From contig JAZRXM010000023.1 in the NCBI GenBank assembly GCA_045600205.1, positions 62,001 to 126,000 on the forward strand: DNA of 64,000 bases, in the 5' to 3' direction. The translations under genes and the position numbers were made by a program. The stretch is from Firm-04 sp045600205 (lineage in GTDB: Bacteria; Bacillota; Clostridia; Oscillospirales; Ruminococcaceae). The notes beneath the pieces were generated by a model. That model was not told the origin of the DNA. It ran no database searches and saw only the letters and a program-made list of their open reading frames with translations. The first letter of the stretch is position 1. Every line of letters starts with the position of its first letter. Below are positions 33,326-42,205 of this stretch, one piece after another.

Positions 33326-35782
33326 TTATTGGAGCAATTCCTCCCAAGACGGTTCTTTGTCCATCATGGCGGTGGCATAGTAGCGGAGGATCAGTGTGGC
33401 ATCGGTTTCCGAGATGCTGCCGTTTTTATCGGCATCGGCGGCAAGAATCTGCGATGCGGTAAGATTCGGCTGTTTATCCAGCAGCAGCATGGTATATGCC
33501 TGCAAGACCATCGTGGCATCCTCAGGGGAGATCATGCCATCCTCATTGACATCGCCGCGCAGATACGCGGAAATGACGATTTTGCACGTATATGTGACGT
33601 TTTCACAGATCACTGAGATCACCGCAGAGCCGTTTGCAAGGCAAGTGACCGTGCCGTCTTTGCTTACAGAGGCGATTTCAGGGTGGTCGGAGGTGAATTG
33701 AATCTTATCGTGCGGAACATTGGACGATAACGCCAATTTAAACGTATCACCGAGCTTTTGTGTGCTGTATTCGGTGTAATTCAGTTTGCGTGGAATGCTA
33801 ACCGTTACGTGGCAGCTATACGAAATGTTTTCGCAGACCACGGTAATGACCGCTTTTCCGTTTGTCAGGCAAGTGACTTTGCCGTTTGCGTCCACGGAAA
33901 CCACATCAGGATGATTGGAGCGGTACTGGATTTCGGCGGTTGTCGGGGCAGGCGTGAGGGTCAGCGAAAAGGTTTCACCCTGTGTGGTGGCGTCATATTC
34001 AGACGGACTCAACGTGCGCGGGAATGCGACAGTTACCTCACAGGTGTAGGTGATACCCTCGCAGACACAGGAAACTTTTGCAATGCCGTTGTTGAGTGCG
34101 GTAATCGTACCGTCTGCGGAAACAGAGGCAATCTGCGGCGCACTGCTGGACCATGTACAAGCATCAGCGGCAGGTGCAGGCGAGAGCGTCAATTGTGTGG
34201 TTTCCTGATATTTTGAAAGCAGCAGCGTGCTTTCGGATAAGCTGCGGAGAATGCGCACTGTTACTGCACAGGAATATGTAACGCCCTCACACAGCACTGT
34301 GATGTTGGCACTGCCGTTTGAATGTGCGGTGATGACGCCGTTTTCGTCTACGGAGGCAACTTCAGGAGCATCCGATTTCCACGTACAAATGGTATTTTCA
34401 TCGGGCTGCGGCGAAAGACTCAACGCATGGGTTTCCTCGGGTTTGGAAAGGCTGACCGTTAAATCGGAGAGTGTCCGCGGTGAGGGTGCGGTAACGGTAA
34501 ATGCAGCTTTTTCCTGCGTATCAAAAATCGCATTGGGAATCCCCTTGAATTTCATGGTAGAAGCACTCAGCGAAATCTCTGCATTTTCGCCGATTTTCGC
34601 GGATTCGTCCACATTGACAAGGAAGGTTGCGATTTCCGTTGTGGCGGCTGCGTTATCATTGCCGTGATAGCCGATGCCGATGGTATTGCGGTCATTCAGG
34701 TAAAACAGCGTGATATTTCCGGCAAGTGCGGCAGTCGGGGTCATTTGCGGCTGATTGTTTACCATGACAGGCTTGAGGATATCCGGCAGGGAAATGGTGA
34801 TGGTAAAGTCTGCAAGGGTCGGGTTATGCTGCATACAAAGGTGCAACGTTGCCTGACCGGAGGGATAGCCGCCGTCCGCCGTGAGGTACAGGCGAGGTGT
34901 TTCGATTACCGTGACGTCAAATGTTGTTGATGCGCCCATCCATGAAACTTTGATCGGATAAGCGCCTGCTTTTGCGGCATCAAACGCAGATGCGTCAATT
35001 TCCAGCTCTGAGAGCATTGCGCCCGCATTTTCAAATGCTTCACCGTATTCGTCATGTCCCTCACCATCCGCGATACCGCCGCTCAGATCGAGGGTTTCTC
35101 CCATGAAATATACGGTTTTGTCAGGCGGACGCACGATTTGCAGCTTGGCGTAGGGGATGCAGGTGGTTGTTGTTGTCGTGACGGTTGTGGTTGTCGGAGT
35201 TGTCGTTGTGGTGGTTGTGACGGTAGTAGTTGTCGTGGTGGTTGTAGTAGTCGGTATTGTGGTGGTGATGGGTTCTTCTCCGATTTGCAGCGTCAGAGGC
35301 GAAATGTGGTAGGCGACTTCGTGCATTGCCGTATTGTGGAACTGTATGACCGAAAGCGAAATGCGATATTCGCCATTCTGCGCGGAGGGTGAAACGGTGA
35401 TCGGGAATGTCACGATGTTGCCGTTTTCGGAGATGTTTTCCGTAGAAGCACCGGCAAATGCGAGCATTCCGAGAGATGCGTTGTAATCTGCAACTGCCTG
35501 AAGCGATTCAAAGCCGCTGCCGAGCGTAAAGGAGGGGGCTTGCTGGTCGAAGCGCGGTGTCATATCGCTGCCGAGCTGAATGGAAAAGCCGGCCGCTGAA
35601 AATCCTGCGTTCTCCGAGATCTCCATGGAGAGGTTGAAGGTGCTGCCTGCTGAAACATAAGCAGGTGCGGATAATTTCAATTCGGCTTCTGATACAGCGC
35701 GGACAGTCGGTGCGGGCAGAGCAGACAGAAGCATCGCGGCGGAAAGAACCAACGCGATGCTTTTTCTTCGATTCATAAACAT
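33326..35782 (-). CDS. Secreted cohesin/Ig-like protein with C-terminal dockerin
   Basis: An 818-residue exported protein. Order: signal peptide (1-29, APTVRA), a cohesin-like domain (34-168), a Thr-rich linker (172-207), an Ig-like domain (210-290), a second cohesin-like domain (about 295-430), four Big2-type Ig repeats (about 435-740) and a dockerin (742-818) with two calcium loops, GDVNEDGMIS and ADADKNGSIS. It should bind a dockerin partner and itself dock to another cohesin, like a linking scaffoldin. The ribosome binding site is weak (GCGAGA). It is the last gene of a packed minus-strand run, 16 bp after an ATP-grasp gene. Confidence 0.88.
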   Translation of the reverse strand: MFMNRRKSIALVLSAAMLLSALPAPTVRAVSEAELKLSAPAYVSAGSTFNLSMEISENAGFSAAGFSIQLGSDMTPRFDQQAPSFTLGSGFESLQAVADYNASLGMLAFAGASTENISENGNIVTFPITVSPSAQNGEYRISLSVIQFHNTAMHEVAYHISPLTLQIGEEPITTTIPTTTTTTTTTTVTTTTTTTPTTTTVTTTTTTCIPYAKLQIVRPPDKTVYFMGETLDLSGGIADGEGHDEYGEAFENAGAMLSELEIDASAFDAAKAGAYPIKVSWMGASTTFDVTVIETPRLYLTADGGYPSGQATLHLCMQHNPTLADFTITISLPDILKPVMVNNQPQMTPTAALAGNITLFYLNDRNTIGIGYHGNDNAAATTEIATFLVNVDESAKIGENAEISLSASTMKFKGIPNAIFDTQEKAAFTVTAPSPRTLSDLTVSLSKPEETHALSLSPQPDENTICTWKSDAPEVASVDENGVITAHSNGSANITVLCEGVTYSCAVTVRILRSLSESTLLLSKYQETTQLTLSPAPAADACTWSSSAPQIASVSADGTITALNNGIAKVSCVCEGITYTCEVTVAFPRTLSPSEYDATTQGETFSLTLTPAPTTAEIQYRSNHPDVVSVDANGKVTCLTNGKAVITVVCENISYSCHVTVSIPRKLNYTEYSTQKLGDTFKLALSSNVPHDKIQFTSDHPEIASVSKDGTVTCLANGSAVISVICENVTYTCKIVISAYLRGDVNEDGMISPEDATMVLQAYTMLLLDKQPNLTASQILAADADKNGSISETDATLILRYYATAMMDKEPSWEELLQ
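35162..35269 (-). repeat. Thr-codon repeat tract in the cohesin/dockerin gene
   Basis: A low-complexity stretch of ACN codons, encoding almost only Thr with a few Val and Pro, forms the linker after the first cohesin. On the + strand it looks like a GTN microsatellite. It is prone to length change and likely glycosylated in the protein. Confidence 0.9.
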
Positions 35783-35798
35783 AGTGTTATTCTCGCTT

Positions 35799-36644
35799 TT
35801 ACGTAAGATTTAGGCATCTCGATAACCAATCCGAATAGTCTGCGGCGGGATTGCGCTCTGTCAGTTGATAGAGCATCCGACAGCCGACCGCATCCTCGAT
35901 TTCGCCGAGGATGTAGCTGCCATCGCTGCGCCGCAAAAAGTCTACCCCTGCAAAGTCCAGCGGGAGCAGATTCTGTATTTCTGAGAGAAGCTGCCGCATC
36001 TGCGGGTCAGGAGAGAATAGAGAAACGGTTCCGCCGAGCGAGAAGTTGCTGCGAAAATCGCAGTCGGAGGTGCGCAGAACCGCTTCGTAGATTTCACCGC
36101 CAAGGACATATACACGGACATCCCAGCCTGTCACCACGGGCTCTTGCAGCAGAAACGGACGCTTTTGCGCATCCAGAGCCGCAAGGTCGGTGACCCATTC
36201 CACGCCCGCGCCGCCGTGACCATCGAGCGGCTTTTTGACCAGCGGTGTCGGGAGGGTCGGAATATCATGCTCCACGAGATGTGTTTTTGCCATGGGAATC
36301 CCGTGCTTCTGATGAAAATAGCAGTAGGTGCGGTATTTATCGTTGGTGATTTCCGTAACGGCAGCGCGGTTGAAAACACGAATGCCGCACGCTTCCCATG
36401 GTGCCGACCACGCGGCATCCCGACTGCGGTTGATGATAAAATCAGGGCGTTCTTCGGGATGCTGTGCATCAAGCAAAACGGGAATATCCTGTGAAACCGC
36501 GCAGAAAGGCAGTTTTTGGTCAGATGAAACCAACCGCAGCGTGAGCGAGTGCTTTGCGGCACATCGCGTCAGTTCTGCGATAAACCACTGATTGCGCGGG
36601 ATATCCACAGGGTCGTAAATCAGCCAGCCAAGCAGATTTTTCAC
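35799..36644 (-). CDS. ATP-grasp (RimK-like) ligase, second of a pair
   Basis: A 281-residue ATP-grasp protein. It shows the lid and ATP-binding Lys in LVKKPLDGHGGAGVEWV (near 145), LLQEPV for the adenine pocket (near 176), DVRVYVLGGEIYEAVLR (near 187) and a metal-binding end DFAGVDFLRRSDGSYILGEIED (near 236). Such enzymes join a carboxylate to an amine through an acyl-phosphate. The start overlaps the stop of the paralogous ligase upstream by four bases. The metal site ends in EIEDAV rather than the usual ExN, so activity could be altered. Substrate unknown. Confidence 0.85.
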   Translation of the reverse strand: MKNLLGWLIYDPVDIPRNQWFIAELTRCAAKHSLTLRLVSSDQKLPFCAVSQDIPVLLDAQHPEERPDFIINRSRDAAWSAPWEACGIRVFNRAAVTEITNDKYRTYCYFHQKHGIPMAKTHLVEHDIPTLPTPLVKKPLDGHGGAGVEWVTDLAALDAQKRPFLLQEPVVTGWDVRVYVLGGEIYEAVLRTSDCDFRSNFSLGGTVSLFSPDPQMRQLLSEIQNLLPLDFAGVDFLRRSDGSYILGEIEDAVGCRMLYQLTERNPAADYSDWLSRCLNLT

Positions 36645-37561
36645 GCTTCTGCCGCTGCGATAATGGTCGTATCGGATTTGCGTTTGATCTGGTTACGGAT
36701 ATGCCACATGATGTTGGTTGCAGGGTTGATGCCGCAGGCGTCAATGGTACTCTGAAGCTGCGGGTTGGAGTTGACCTCGCAGACATAGCGCTCGCTGTCA
36801 TCTCTGCCAAGGAGGATGTCAACGCCGGCAAAATCCAGTCCCAGAGCCGCGGTTGCAGCCAGTGCGAGTTTTTCTTCGAGCGGAGAAACAGGGCGTGCCA
36901 CCGCCGTACCGCCCACGCCGATGTTGGAGCGGAATTCGGTCGTGCTTGCAGCATGACGCTCCATTGCGCAAACGACCTTGCCGCCGACAACGGTTACGCG
37001 GAGGTCTTTGCCCTTACTTGCAGCGATGTAGCGTTGGAACAGGCAGTCATGCTCACCGATGTGCGTGAGGATTTTTGCAGCTTCTGCTGCGTTATTTGCA
37101 AGATAGACCTGCTGACCGAAGCTGCCCTTGTTTTCCTTGATGACCAGAGGCCAGCCAAGGATCTTTGCAGCTCTTTCAGCAGAGGAAACATCGCGCTTGC
37201 AGCCTGCAAAGCAGATCGGAGCGGGGATGGTGTCCACGATCGGGATGTTGTATTTTGCAAGTGCCAGTGCGGTTTTTACCTTGTCATCGGATGCGGAGAT
37301 GGCACCTGCGGAGTTGAACAGTCGCAGACCGGAAAGCTCCATGGTGCGAGCAAGCATCGTGTCTTTATCCCAGAAAATGACGAAATCGGGCTTCGGCTCA
37401 CGGCATTTGTTTCCGATGATGCTCGGAAGTTCCGCGCTGCTCCACGAGGAGCAATGCAGACCAGCCTTTTCGGCAGCTTCCTGAAGGGTGCGGTAGAGCG
37501 CACGGAATTTTGCGGGGTTGTAATAGCTGTTATAGACCAGCCAGCCGTTGTAAGTTTCCAT
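36641..37561 (-). CDS. ATP-grasp (RimK-like) ligase, first of a pair
   Basis: A 306-residue ATP-grasp enzyme, similar in layout to the next gene: a shared GWLVYN/GWLIYD start, the ASDDKVKTALAL segment, ATP-binding PLVIKENKGSFGQQVY (near 138), LFQRYI, DLRVTVVGGKVVCAMER (near 192) and an intact metal-binding end DFAGVDILL...YVCEVNSNPQ (near 247-272). It lies 47 bp after leuB and overlaps the next ligase by four bases. Probably a carboxylate-amine ligase of the glutamate-ligase type; the neighbours do not reveal the substrate. Confidence 0.87.
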   Translation of the reverse strand: METYNGWLVYNSYYNPAKFRALYRTLQEAAEKAGLHCSSWSSAELPSIIGNKCREPKPDFVIFWDKDTMLARTMELSGLRLFNSAGAISASDDKVKTALALAKYNIPIVDTIPAPICFAGCKRDVSSAERAAKILGWPLVIKENKGSFGQQVYLANNAAEAAKILTHIGEHDCLFQRYIAASKGKDLRVTVVGGKVVCAMERHAASTTEFRSNIGVGGTAVARPVSPLEEKLALAATAALGLDFAGVDILLGRDDSERYVCEVNSNPQLQSTIDACGINPATNIMWHIRNQIKRKSDTTIIAAAEA

Positions 37562-37608
37562 AGTGTAGTCCTCCGAAAAAATATTGAAATCAGACGGGTT
37601 CCGTCTGT

Positions 37609-38685
37609 TCAGGGTACGAGATTTTGCAGCACTGCATCTCCGAAAGCGGAGCAGGTGCAGGGTATATCTGTTTTTGCGGCAATATCTGCGGTTCTCAGAC
37701 CGTTTTGGAGCGTGGTTTCGACTGCCTTGGTGACAGCGTCAGCTTCGCGGTCGAGATGGAACGTATATTTGAGCAGCATGGCAGCGGAAAGAATCGCTGC
37801 TGCGGGATTTGCAATGTTTTTGCCTGCAAGATCGGGTGCAGAGCCGTGAACAGGCTCATAGATGCCGAAGCCGTCGCTGCGGAGCGATGCACTCGGCAGC
37901 ATTCCGATGGAGCCTGTCAGCATGGCGGCTTCATCGGAGAGGATATCGCCGAACAAATTGCCTGTGACAATGACATCAAACTGTGCAGGGGCGTGAACAA
38001 GCTGCATGGCGCAGTTATCCACGTAGAGGTCGCTGTATTCGACCTGTGGGTATTCTTTTGCCAAGCGGTGCATGACATCCCGCCAGAGTCGGGAGCAATC
38101 GAGGACATTTGCCTTATCGACAGAGCAGATTTTCTTTCTGCGCTGCATGGCAAGGTCAAAAGCAACTCTGCCAACGCGCTCGATCTCCGATTCGGAGTAG
38201 GTCATGACATCGTGAGCAATGCGCGTATTTTCAATGGTTTCCGTGCCGCGCTCTCCGAAGTAGATGCCGCCGGTCAGTTCACGGACGATCATCAGGTCAG
38301 GGAGCGAGCCGTTTTGTACTGCCGTCAGCGGCGATGCCTGACGGAGTGCCGAAAACATCGCAGCAGGGCGCAGATTTGCAAAAACGCCGAGCGCACTGCG
38401 GATGCCCAGCAGACCGCGTTCAGGGCGCAGTTCCACGGGGAGGGGATCCCACTGTTTGCCGCCCACCGCACCAAGCAAAACCGCATCGGCGCGATTGCAG
38501 GCGTCTAAAGTATCCTGTGGGAGCGGCGTGCCGTATTGTTCGTAGGCGCAGCCGCCAAGCAGGGCTGATTCATAGGTGAAACGGTGACCGAATTTTTCAG
38601 CAACAGCGTCTAAGACACGGACGGCCTGTGCTGTGACTTCGGGACCAATTCCGTCACCTGCCAGAATCGTCAGATGTTTATTCAT
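37609..38685 (-). CDS. leuB: 3-isopropylmalate dehydrogenase
   Basis: NAD-dependent oxidation and decarboxylation of 3-isopropylmalate in leucine synthesis. The 358-residue product has GDGIGPEVT near the start, the substrate-recognition helix LRPERGLLGIRSALGVFANLRP (near 85-105), RELTGGIYFGE (near 136) and the catalytic KANVLD and GNLFGDILSDEAA segments (near 193 and 232). The recognition helix is that of true LeuB rather than homoisocitrate or tartrate enzymes. It overlaps leuD by eight bases. Confidence 0.96.
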   Translation of the reverse strand: MNKHLTILAGDGIGPEVTAQAVRVLDAVAEKFGHRFTYESALLGGCAYEQYGTPLPQDTLDACNRADAVLLGAVGGKQWDPLPVELRPERGLLGIRSALGVFANLRPAAMFSALRQASPLTAVQNGSLPDLMIVRELTGGIYFGERGTETIENTRIAHDVMTYSESEIERVGRVAFDLAMQRRKKICSVDKANVLDCSRLWRDVMHRLAKEYPQVEYSDLYVDNCAMQLVHAPAQFDVIVTGNLFGDILSDEAAMLTGSIGMLPSASLRSDGFGIYEPVHGSAPDLAGKNIANPAAAILSAAMLLKYTFHLDREADAVTKAVETTLQNGLRTADIAAKTDIPCTCSAFGDAVLQNLVP

Positions 38686-39166
38686 ATGACTGCCTCAAGG
38701 ATGCAAGCAGACCGCCTGCGTCAATGATCTGCTGCATGAACGGCGGAAACGGTTCTGCTTTGTATGTTTCGTGTTTGCTGAGATTTTCGATGATGCCGCA
38801 CTTGGTATCAACAGAAAGCAGGTCGCCTGTTGAGATGCGGTCAGCGTCAGCACATTCGAGAATCGGCAGCCCGATGTTGATCGCGTTTCGGAAGAAAATC
38901 CGAGCAAAACTCTTTGCAATGACGCACGCAATGCCGCATCCCTGAATGGCAAGCGGTGCGTGTTCGCGGGATGAACCGCAGCCAAAGTTGTCGCCTGCAA
39001 CGATGAAATCTCCTGCCTGCGCATTTTTTACAAAGTCAGCGTCAATGTCCTCCATGCAGTGCGCCGCCAGTGCGGATTGCTCTGCGGTATTGAGGTAGCG
39101 TGCGGGAATGATGACGTCGGTGTTGACCGCATCGCCGTAGCAGAATGCTTTGCCTTGCGTACTCAT
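38678..39166 (-). CDS. leuD: 3-isopropylmalate dehydratase small subunit
   Basis: The 162-residue small subunit that carries part of the active site of the aconitase-like isomerase. It has NTDVIIPARYL (near 18), GDNFGCGSSREHAPLAI (near 56) and ARIFFRNAINIGLP (near 86). The start is the ATG at 39166, overlapping the leuC stop by four bases, with GGGAGGTG 6 bases upstream; an in-frame GTG three codons earlier sits on that site and is unlikely. Confidence 0.95.
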   Translation of the reverse strand: MSTQGKAFCYGDAVNTDVIIPARYLNTAEQSALAAHCMEDIDADFVKNAQAGDFIVAGDNFGCGSSREHAPLAIQGCGIACVIAKSFARIFFRNAINIGLPILECADADRISTGDLLSVDTKCGIIENLSKHETYKAEPFPPFMQQIIDAGGLLASLRQSYE

Positions 39167-40431
39167 TTGCCGCACCTCCCGTCAAAAGCAGCCAGTCGCC
39201 CTGCAACTGCCGAAGCCGCTGCAACATAGGGCGAAGCCAGATAGATTTGTGCAGTCGGGTGACCCATGCGCCCGATAAAGTTTCGATTTGTTGTAGATAC
39301 TGCAATTTCATGCGGGGCAAGTACGCCCATATGTCCGCCCAGACAAGCACCGCAGGTCGGGGTGGAAACGGCGCAGCCCGCTTCAATGAAAATGTCGATC
39401 AAGCCCTCGTGCATTGCATCGAGAAAGATTTGCTGTGTGGCTGGAAGGACGATGCAGCGGACATTCTCCGCAACATGATTTCCTTTGAAAACCTCAGCAG
39501 CAGCACGCAAATCGGATAGCCGACCGTTTGTGCAGGATCCGATCAGTACCTCGTCAATATGCGAAACATCCGTATCTCTGACAGGGCAGACGGTCTGCGG
39601 GGATGGCGGTACGGCAACGGTTTGCGAAATCTGCGATAAATCGAGAGAAATCGTTTGGATATACGGTGCATCGTCATCTGCCGTGAATATGCGCGGAGAT
39701 TTCGCACCATGCGCCTCAAGATACGCGATTGTCTGCGCATCTACAGGAAAAATACCATTTTTTGCGCCCGCTTCGATTGCCATGTTGCAGATCGTGAATC
39801 GGTCGTCCATGCTGAGATGCTGTACGCCCTCGCCTGAGAATTCAAGGGAGGCGTATCTTGCGGCATCTGCGCCGAGCATACCGAGTAGCGTCAGAATGAC
39901 GTCCTTGCCCGTGACATACGGCTGCAATTTGCCTGTCAGCCGGATGGAAATTGCTTGCGGGACACGAAACCAGGCGTTCCCGCTGCACATTCCTGCGGCA
40001 AAATCGGTGGAGCCGACACCTGTGGAAAATGCGCCCAGTGCGCCGTAGGTGCAGGTGTGCGAGTCCGCACCGATGACGAGGTCGCCTGCGGTGACCAAGC
40101 CCTGCTCAGGAATCAGTGCGTGTTCGATGCCTGCTCTGCCTGTATCGTAAAGCTTTGCAATGCCGTGTTTTTTTGCAAATCCGCGGCACTGCTGACAGAG
40201 CGTTGCGGCATGGATATCTTTATTCGGAGTGAAGTGGTCGAGGATGATTGCCACCTTGTCGGGTTCTGCCACGCGCTCCAGACCATTTGCGGTGAGCGTG
40301 TCGATCGCAACAGGCGTCGTGATGTCATTGCCGAAACAAAAATCGAGTTTGCAGGAAATAAGCTGTCCTGCATGGACCTCGGCGGAATCGGTATGCGCGG
40401 CGAGAATCTTCTGCGTCATGGTCATAGACAA
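39163..40431 (-). CDS. leuC: 3-isopropylmalate dehydratase large subunit
   Basis: The 422-residue large subunit holding the 4Fe-4S cluster. Visible segments are GADSHTCTYGALGAFSTGVGSTD (near 121), GSCTNGR (near 296) and CGACLGGHMG (near 355), the cluster Cys residues. The shorter bacterial/archaeal LeuC type is indicated by length. GGAGG at 40441-40445 lies 9 bases from a TTG at 40431, better placed than the ATG two codons later. No T-box or leader peptide is seen in the 63 bp between xylB and this gene, so expression may depend on read-through or upstream signals. Confidence 0.95.
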   Translation of the reverse strand: MSMTMTQKILAAHTDSAEVHAGQLISCKLDFCFGNDITTPVAIDTLTANGLERVAEPDKVAIILDHFTPNKDIHAATLCQQCRGFAKKHGIAKLYDTGRAGIEHALIPEQGLVTAGDLVIGADSHTCTYGALGAFSTGVGSTDFAAGMCSGNAWFRVPQAISIRLTGKLQPYVTGKDVILTLLGMLGADAARYASLEFSGEGVQHLSMDDRFTICNMAIEAGAKNGIFPVDAQTIAYLEAHGAKSPRIFTADDDAPYIQTISLDLSQISQTVAVPPSPQTVCPVRDTDVSHIDEVLIGSCTNGRLSDLRAAAEVFKGNHVAENVRCIVLPATQQIFLDAMHEGLIDIFIEAGCAVSTPTCGACLGGHMGVLAPHEIAVSTTNRNFIGRMGHPTAQIYLASPYVAAASAVAGRLAAFDGRCGK

Positions 40432-40450
40432 AGGAATCAGCCTCCTTTTC

Positions 40451-40488
40451 AGGGAATCCCACCCCCGAAGCTGGTCGGAGGTGGGATG
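40451..40488 (-). repeat. Inverted repeat between xylB and leuC
   Basis: ATCCCACC and GGTGGGAT flank an 18-nt segment directly after the xylB stop on the minus strand. There is no T run, so it could be an incomplete terminator or RNA-processing site. Confidence 0.6.
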
Positions 40489-40494
40489 AAATGT

Positions 40495-42018
40495 TTACAG
40501 GGTAGCGAGCTCTGCGTAGTTGTCCTTCAGTGCAGGATAGATCTTGCGGTAGAGCTGATAGTAGCCTTCGTATGCCTTGACAGCGTCCTCGCGAGGCTGG
40601 CAGGTTTTGTCGGTTGCAATGATTGCCTTGCAGGCTTCGGGGACAGATGCGTATGCACCGGTGCCGACCATTGCGAGAATTGCAACGCCCAGAGCAGGAC
40701 CTTCCTTGGAAGCAAGGGTCTGGATGGGGCAGTGATAGAGGTCAGCGAGCATCTGACGCCACAGCGGGGAAGAACCGCCGCCGCCGCAAGCCATCATGTC
40801 GTTGACGGTGATGTTCATTTCCTTGAATACTTCGAGGCAGTCGCGGAGCGAGTAGGTGACGCCCTCCATGACTGCACGGAGCAGGTCGCGTTTGCCGTGC
40901 ATTGCGGACAGACCAAAGAACACACCACGCGCATTTGCATCGAGGTGCGGAGTACGTTCACCCATGAGATACGGCAGATACAGCAGACGGTTTGCGCCGA
41001 TCGGGGACTGGTCAGCTTCCTTATCCATGAGGTAGTATTCGTCAACGCCCATGCCCTTAGCGGTCTGCTTTTCGGCATCGCAGAAGTTATCGCGGAACCA
41101 CTTGAGGGAAAGACCGGCGCCCTGGGTAACGCCCATGACGTGCCAGCAGCCGGGGACTGCGCAGCAGAAGGTATGGACTCTGCCCTTGGGGTCGATGGAA
41201 ATTTTGGAGCTGTGTGCAAACACAACGCCGCTCGTACCGATGGTGGTGAATGCTTTGCCGTCCTCAGCAACGCCCGTGCCGATTGCAGCAGCAGCATTGT
41301 CGCCGGCGCCGCCGACCACAGGAGTGCCTGCGTTCAGACCGGTTTGTGCAGCGATTTCCTCGGTGATCTTGCCGGTGATTTCAGGGGATTCGTAAACCTT
41401 GCCGAGCAGGTTCTTGTCGATGTCGAGCTTTTCGAGGATCTCGTCAGACCAGCAGCGGTTCGGGATATCGAGAAGCTGCATACCCGAAGCATCGGAAACC
41501 TCGGTGGCGTATTCGCCGGTGAGGATGAAGCGGATGTAGTCTTTCGGGAGCAGAATATGCGCACATTTTGCGTAATTTTCGGGCTCGTTGTTGCGTACCC
41601 AGAGAATCTTGGAAGCGGTGAAGCCAGTCAGGGCAGGGTTTGCGGTGATCTCAATCAGACGCTCTGCGCCGACACGCTTGGTGATCTCCTCGCACTCCTT
41701 GGTGGTACGCTGGTCGCACCAGATGATGGAGGGGCGGATGACAGCATTGTTCTTGTCGAGCATGACAAGACCGTGCATCTGACCGGACAGACCGATACCC
41801 TTGATGTCATCCTTCGAAACGCCGCTCTTGGAAACGACAGATGCGAGTGTGTGCAGGACAGCATTTGCCCAATCCTGCGGCATCTGCTCTGCGTAGCCGT
41901 TCTGCGGCTGATAGAGCGGATATTCCTCGGTTGCGGATGCGATAACGGTACCCTTGACATCGAACAGCACTGTTTTGGTGCCGCTGGTTCCGATGTCTAC
42001 GCCAATGTAGTAATTCAT
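40495..42018 (-). CDS. xylB: Xylulokinase
   Basis: FGGY-family sugar kinase that phosphorylates D-xylulose. The 507-residue product opens with YYIGVDIGTSGTKTVLFD, and has GLSGQMHGLV (near 76), IIWCDQRT (near 96), the GAGDNAAAAIGTG phosphate region (near 255) and the C-terminal ACGGGGSSPLWRQMLAD segment (near 425). AGGAGG 5 bases upstream sets the ATG at 42018. It precedes leuC on the same strand; other xylose genes are not seen in the window. Confidence 0.93.
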   Translation of the reverse strand: MNYYIGVDIGTSGTKTVLFDVKGTVIASATEEYPLYQPQNGYAEQMPQDWANAVLHTLASVVSKSGVSKDDIKGIGLSGQMHGLVMLDKNNAVIRPSIIWCDQRTTKECEEITKRVGAERLIEITANPALTGFTASKILWVRNNEPENYAKCAHILLPKDYIRFILTGEYATEVSDASGMQLLDIPNRCWSDEILEKLDIDKNLLGKVYESPEITGKITEEIAAQTGLNAGTPVVGGAGDNAAAAIGTGVAEDGKAFTTIGTSGVVFAHSSKISIDPKGRVHTFCCAVPGCWHVMGVTQGAGLSLKWFRDNFCDAEKQTAKGMGVDEYYLMDKEADQSPIGANRLLYLPYLMGERTPHLDANARGVFFGLSAMHGKRDLLRAVMEGVTYSLRDCLEVFKEMNITVNDMMACGGGGSSPLWRQMLADLYHCPIQTLASKEGPALGVAILAMVGTGAYASVPEACKAIIATDKTCQPREDAVKAYEGYYQLYRKIYPALKDNYAELATL

Positions 42019-42150
42019 AGTAACCTCCTTGTTTTCTCCCCGTGATGTAAGAAAACAATATATATATTTTTTTCGGCGCATGAGCTGCGCTTTGCAGGAT
42101 GCGGCAGATCGGTGCCGAACCCTGCAAAACAAAGCTTACAGGATATCCGT

Positions 42151-42188
42151 ACAGCGCGGCACACATTTTCATGAGGATACCGCGCTGT
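42151..42188 (-). repeat. Inverted repeat downstream of the membrane protein gene
   Basis: ACAGCGCGG (42151-42159) and CCGCGCTGT (42180-42188) form a perfect 9-bp stem just past the end of the next gene. No T run follows. A second, weaker pair (TTTGCAGG and CCTGCAAA near 42092 and 42121) lies closer to xylB. Confidence 0.65.
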
Positions 42189-42205
42189 GCAGGAAATCAT
42201 TCGGA

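Noticed and set aside
35162..35269. Repeated trinucleotides that look like a CRISPR or microsatellite array
   Set aside because: They are in frame within the cohesin/dockerin gene and encode its Thr linker; there are no unique spacers.
37609..39166. LeuB and LeuD as parts of a lysine (LysX-type) pathway with the ATP-grasp genes
   Set aside because: The LeuB recognition helix is of the isopropylmalate type and no LysW carrier gene is present.
39955..42045. A 696-codon open frame antisense to leuC and xylB
   Set aside because: Opposite two well-supported genes; its length follows from codon usage on the other strand.
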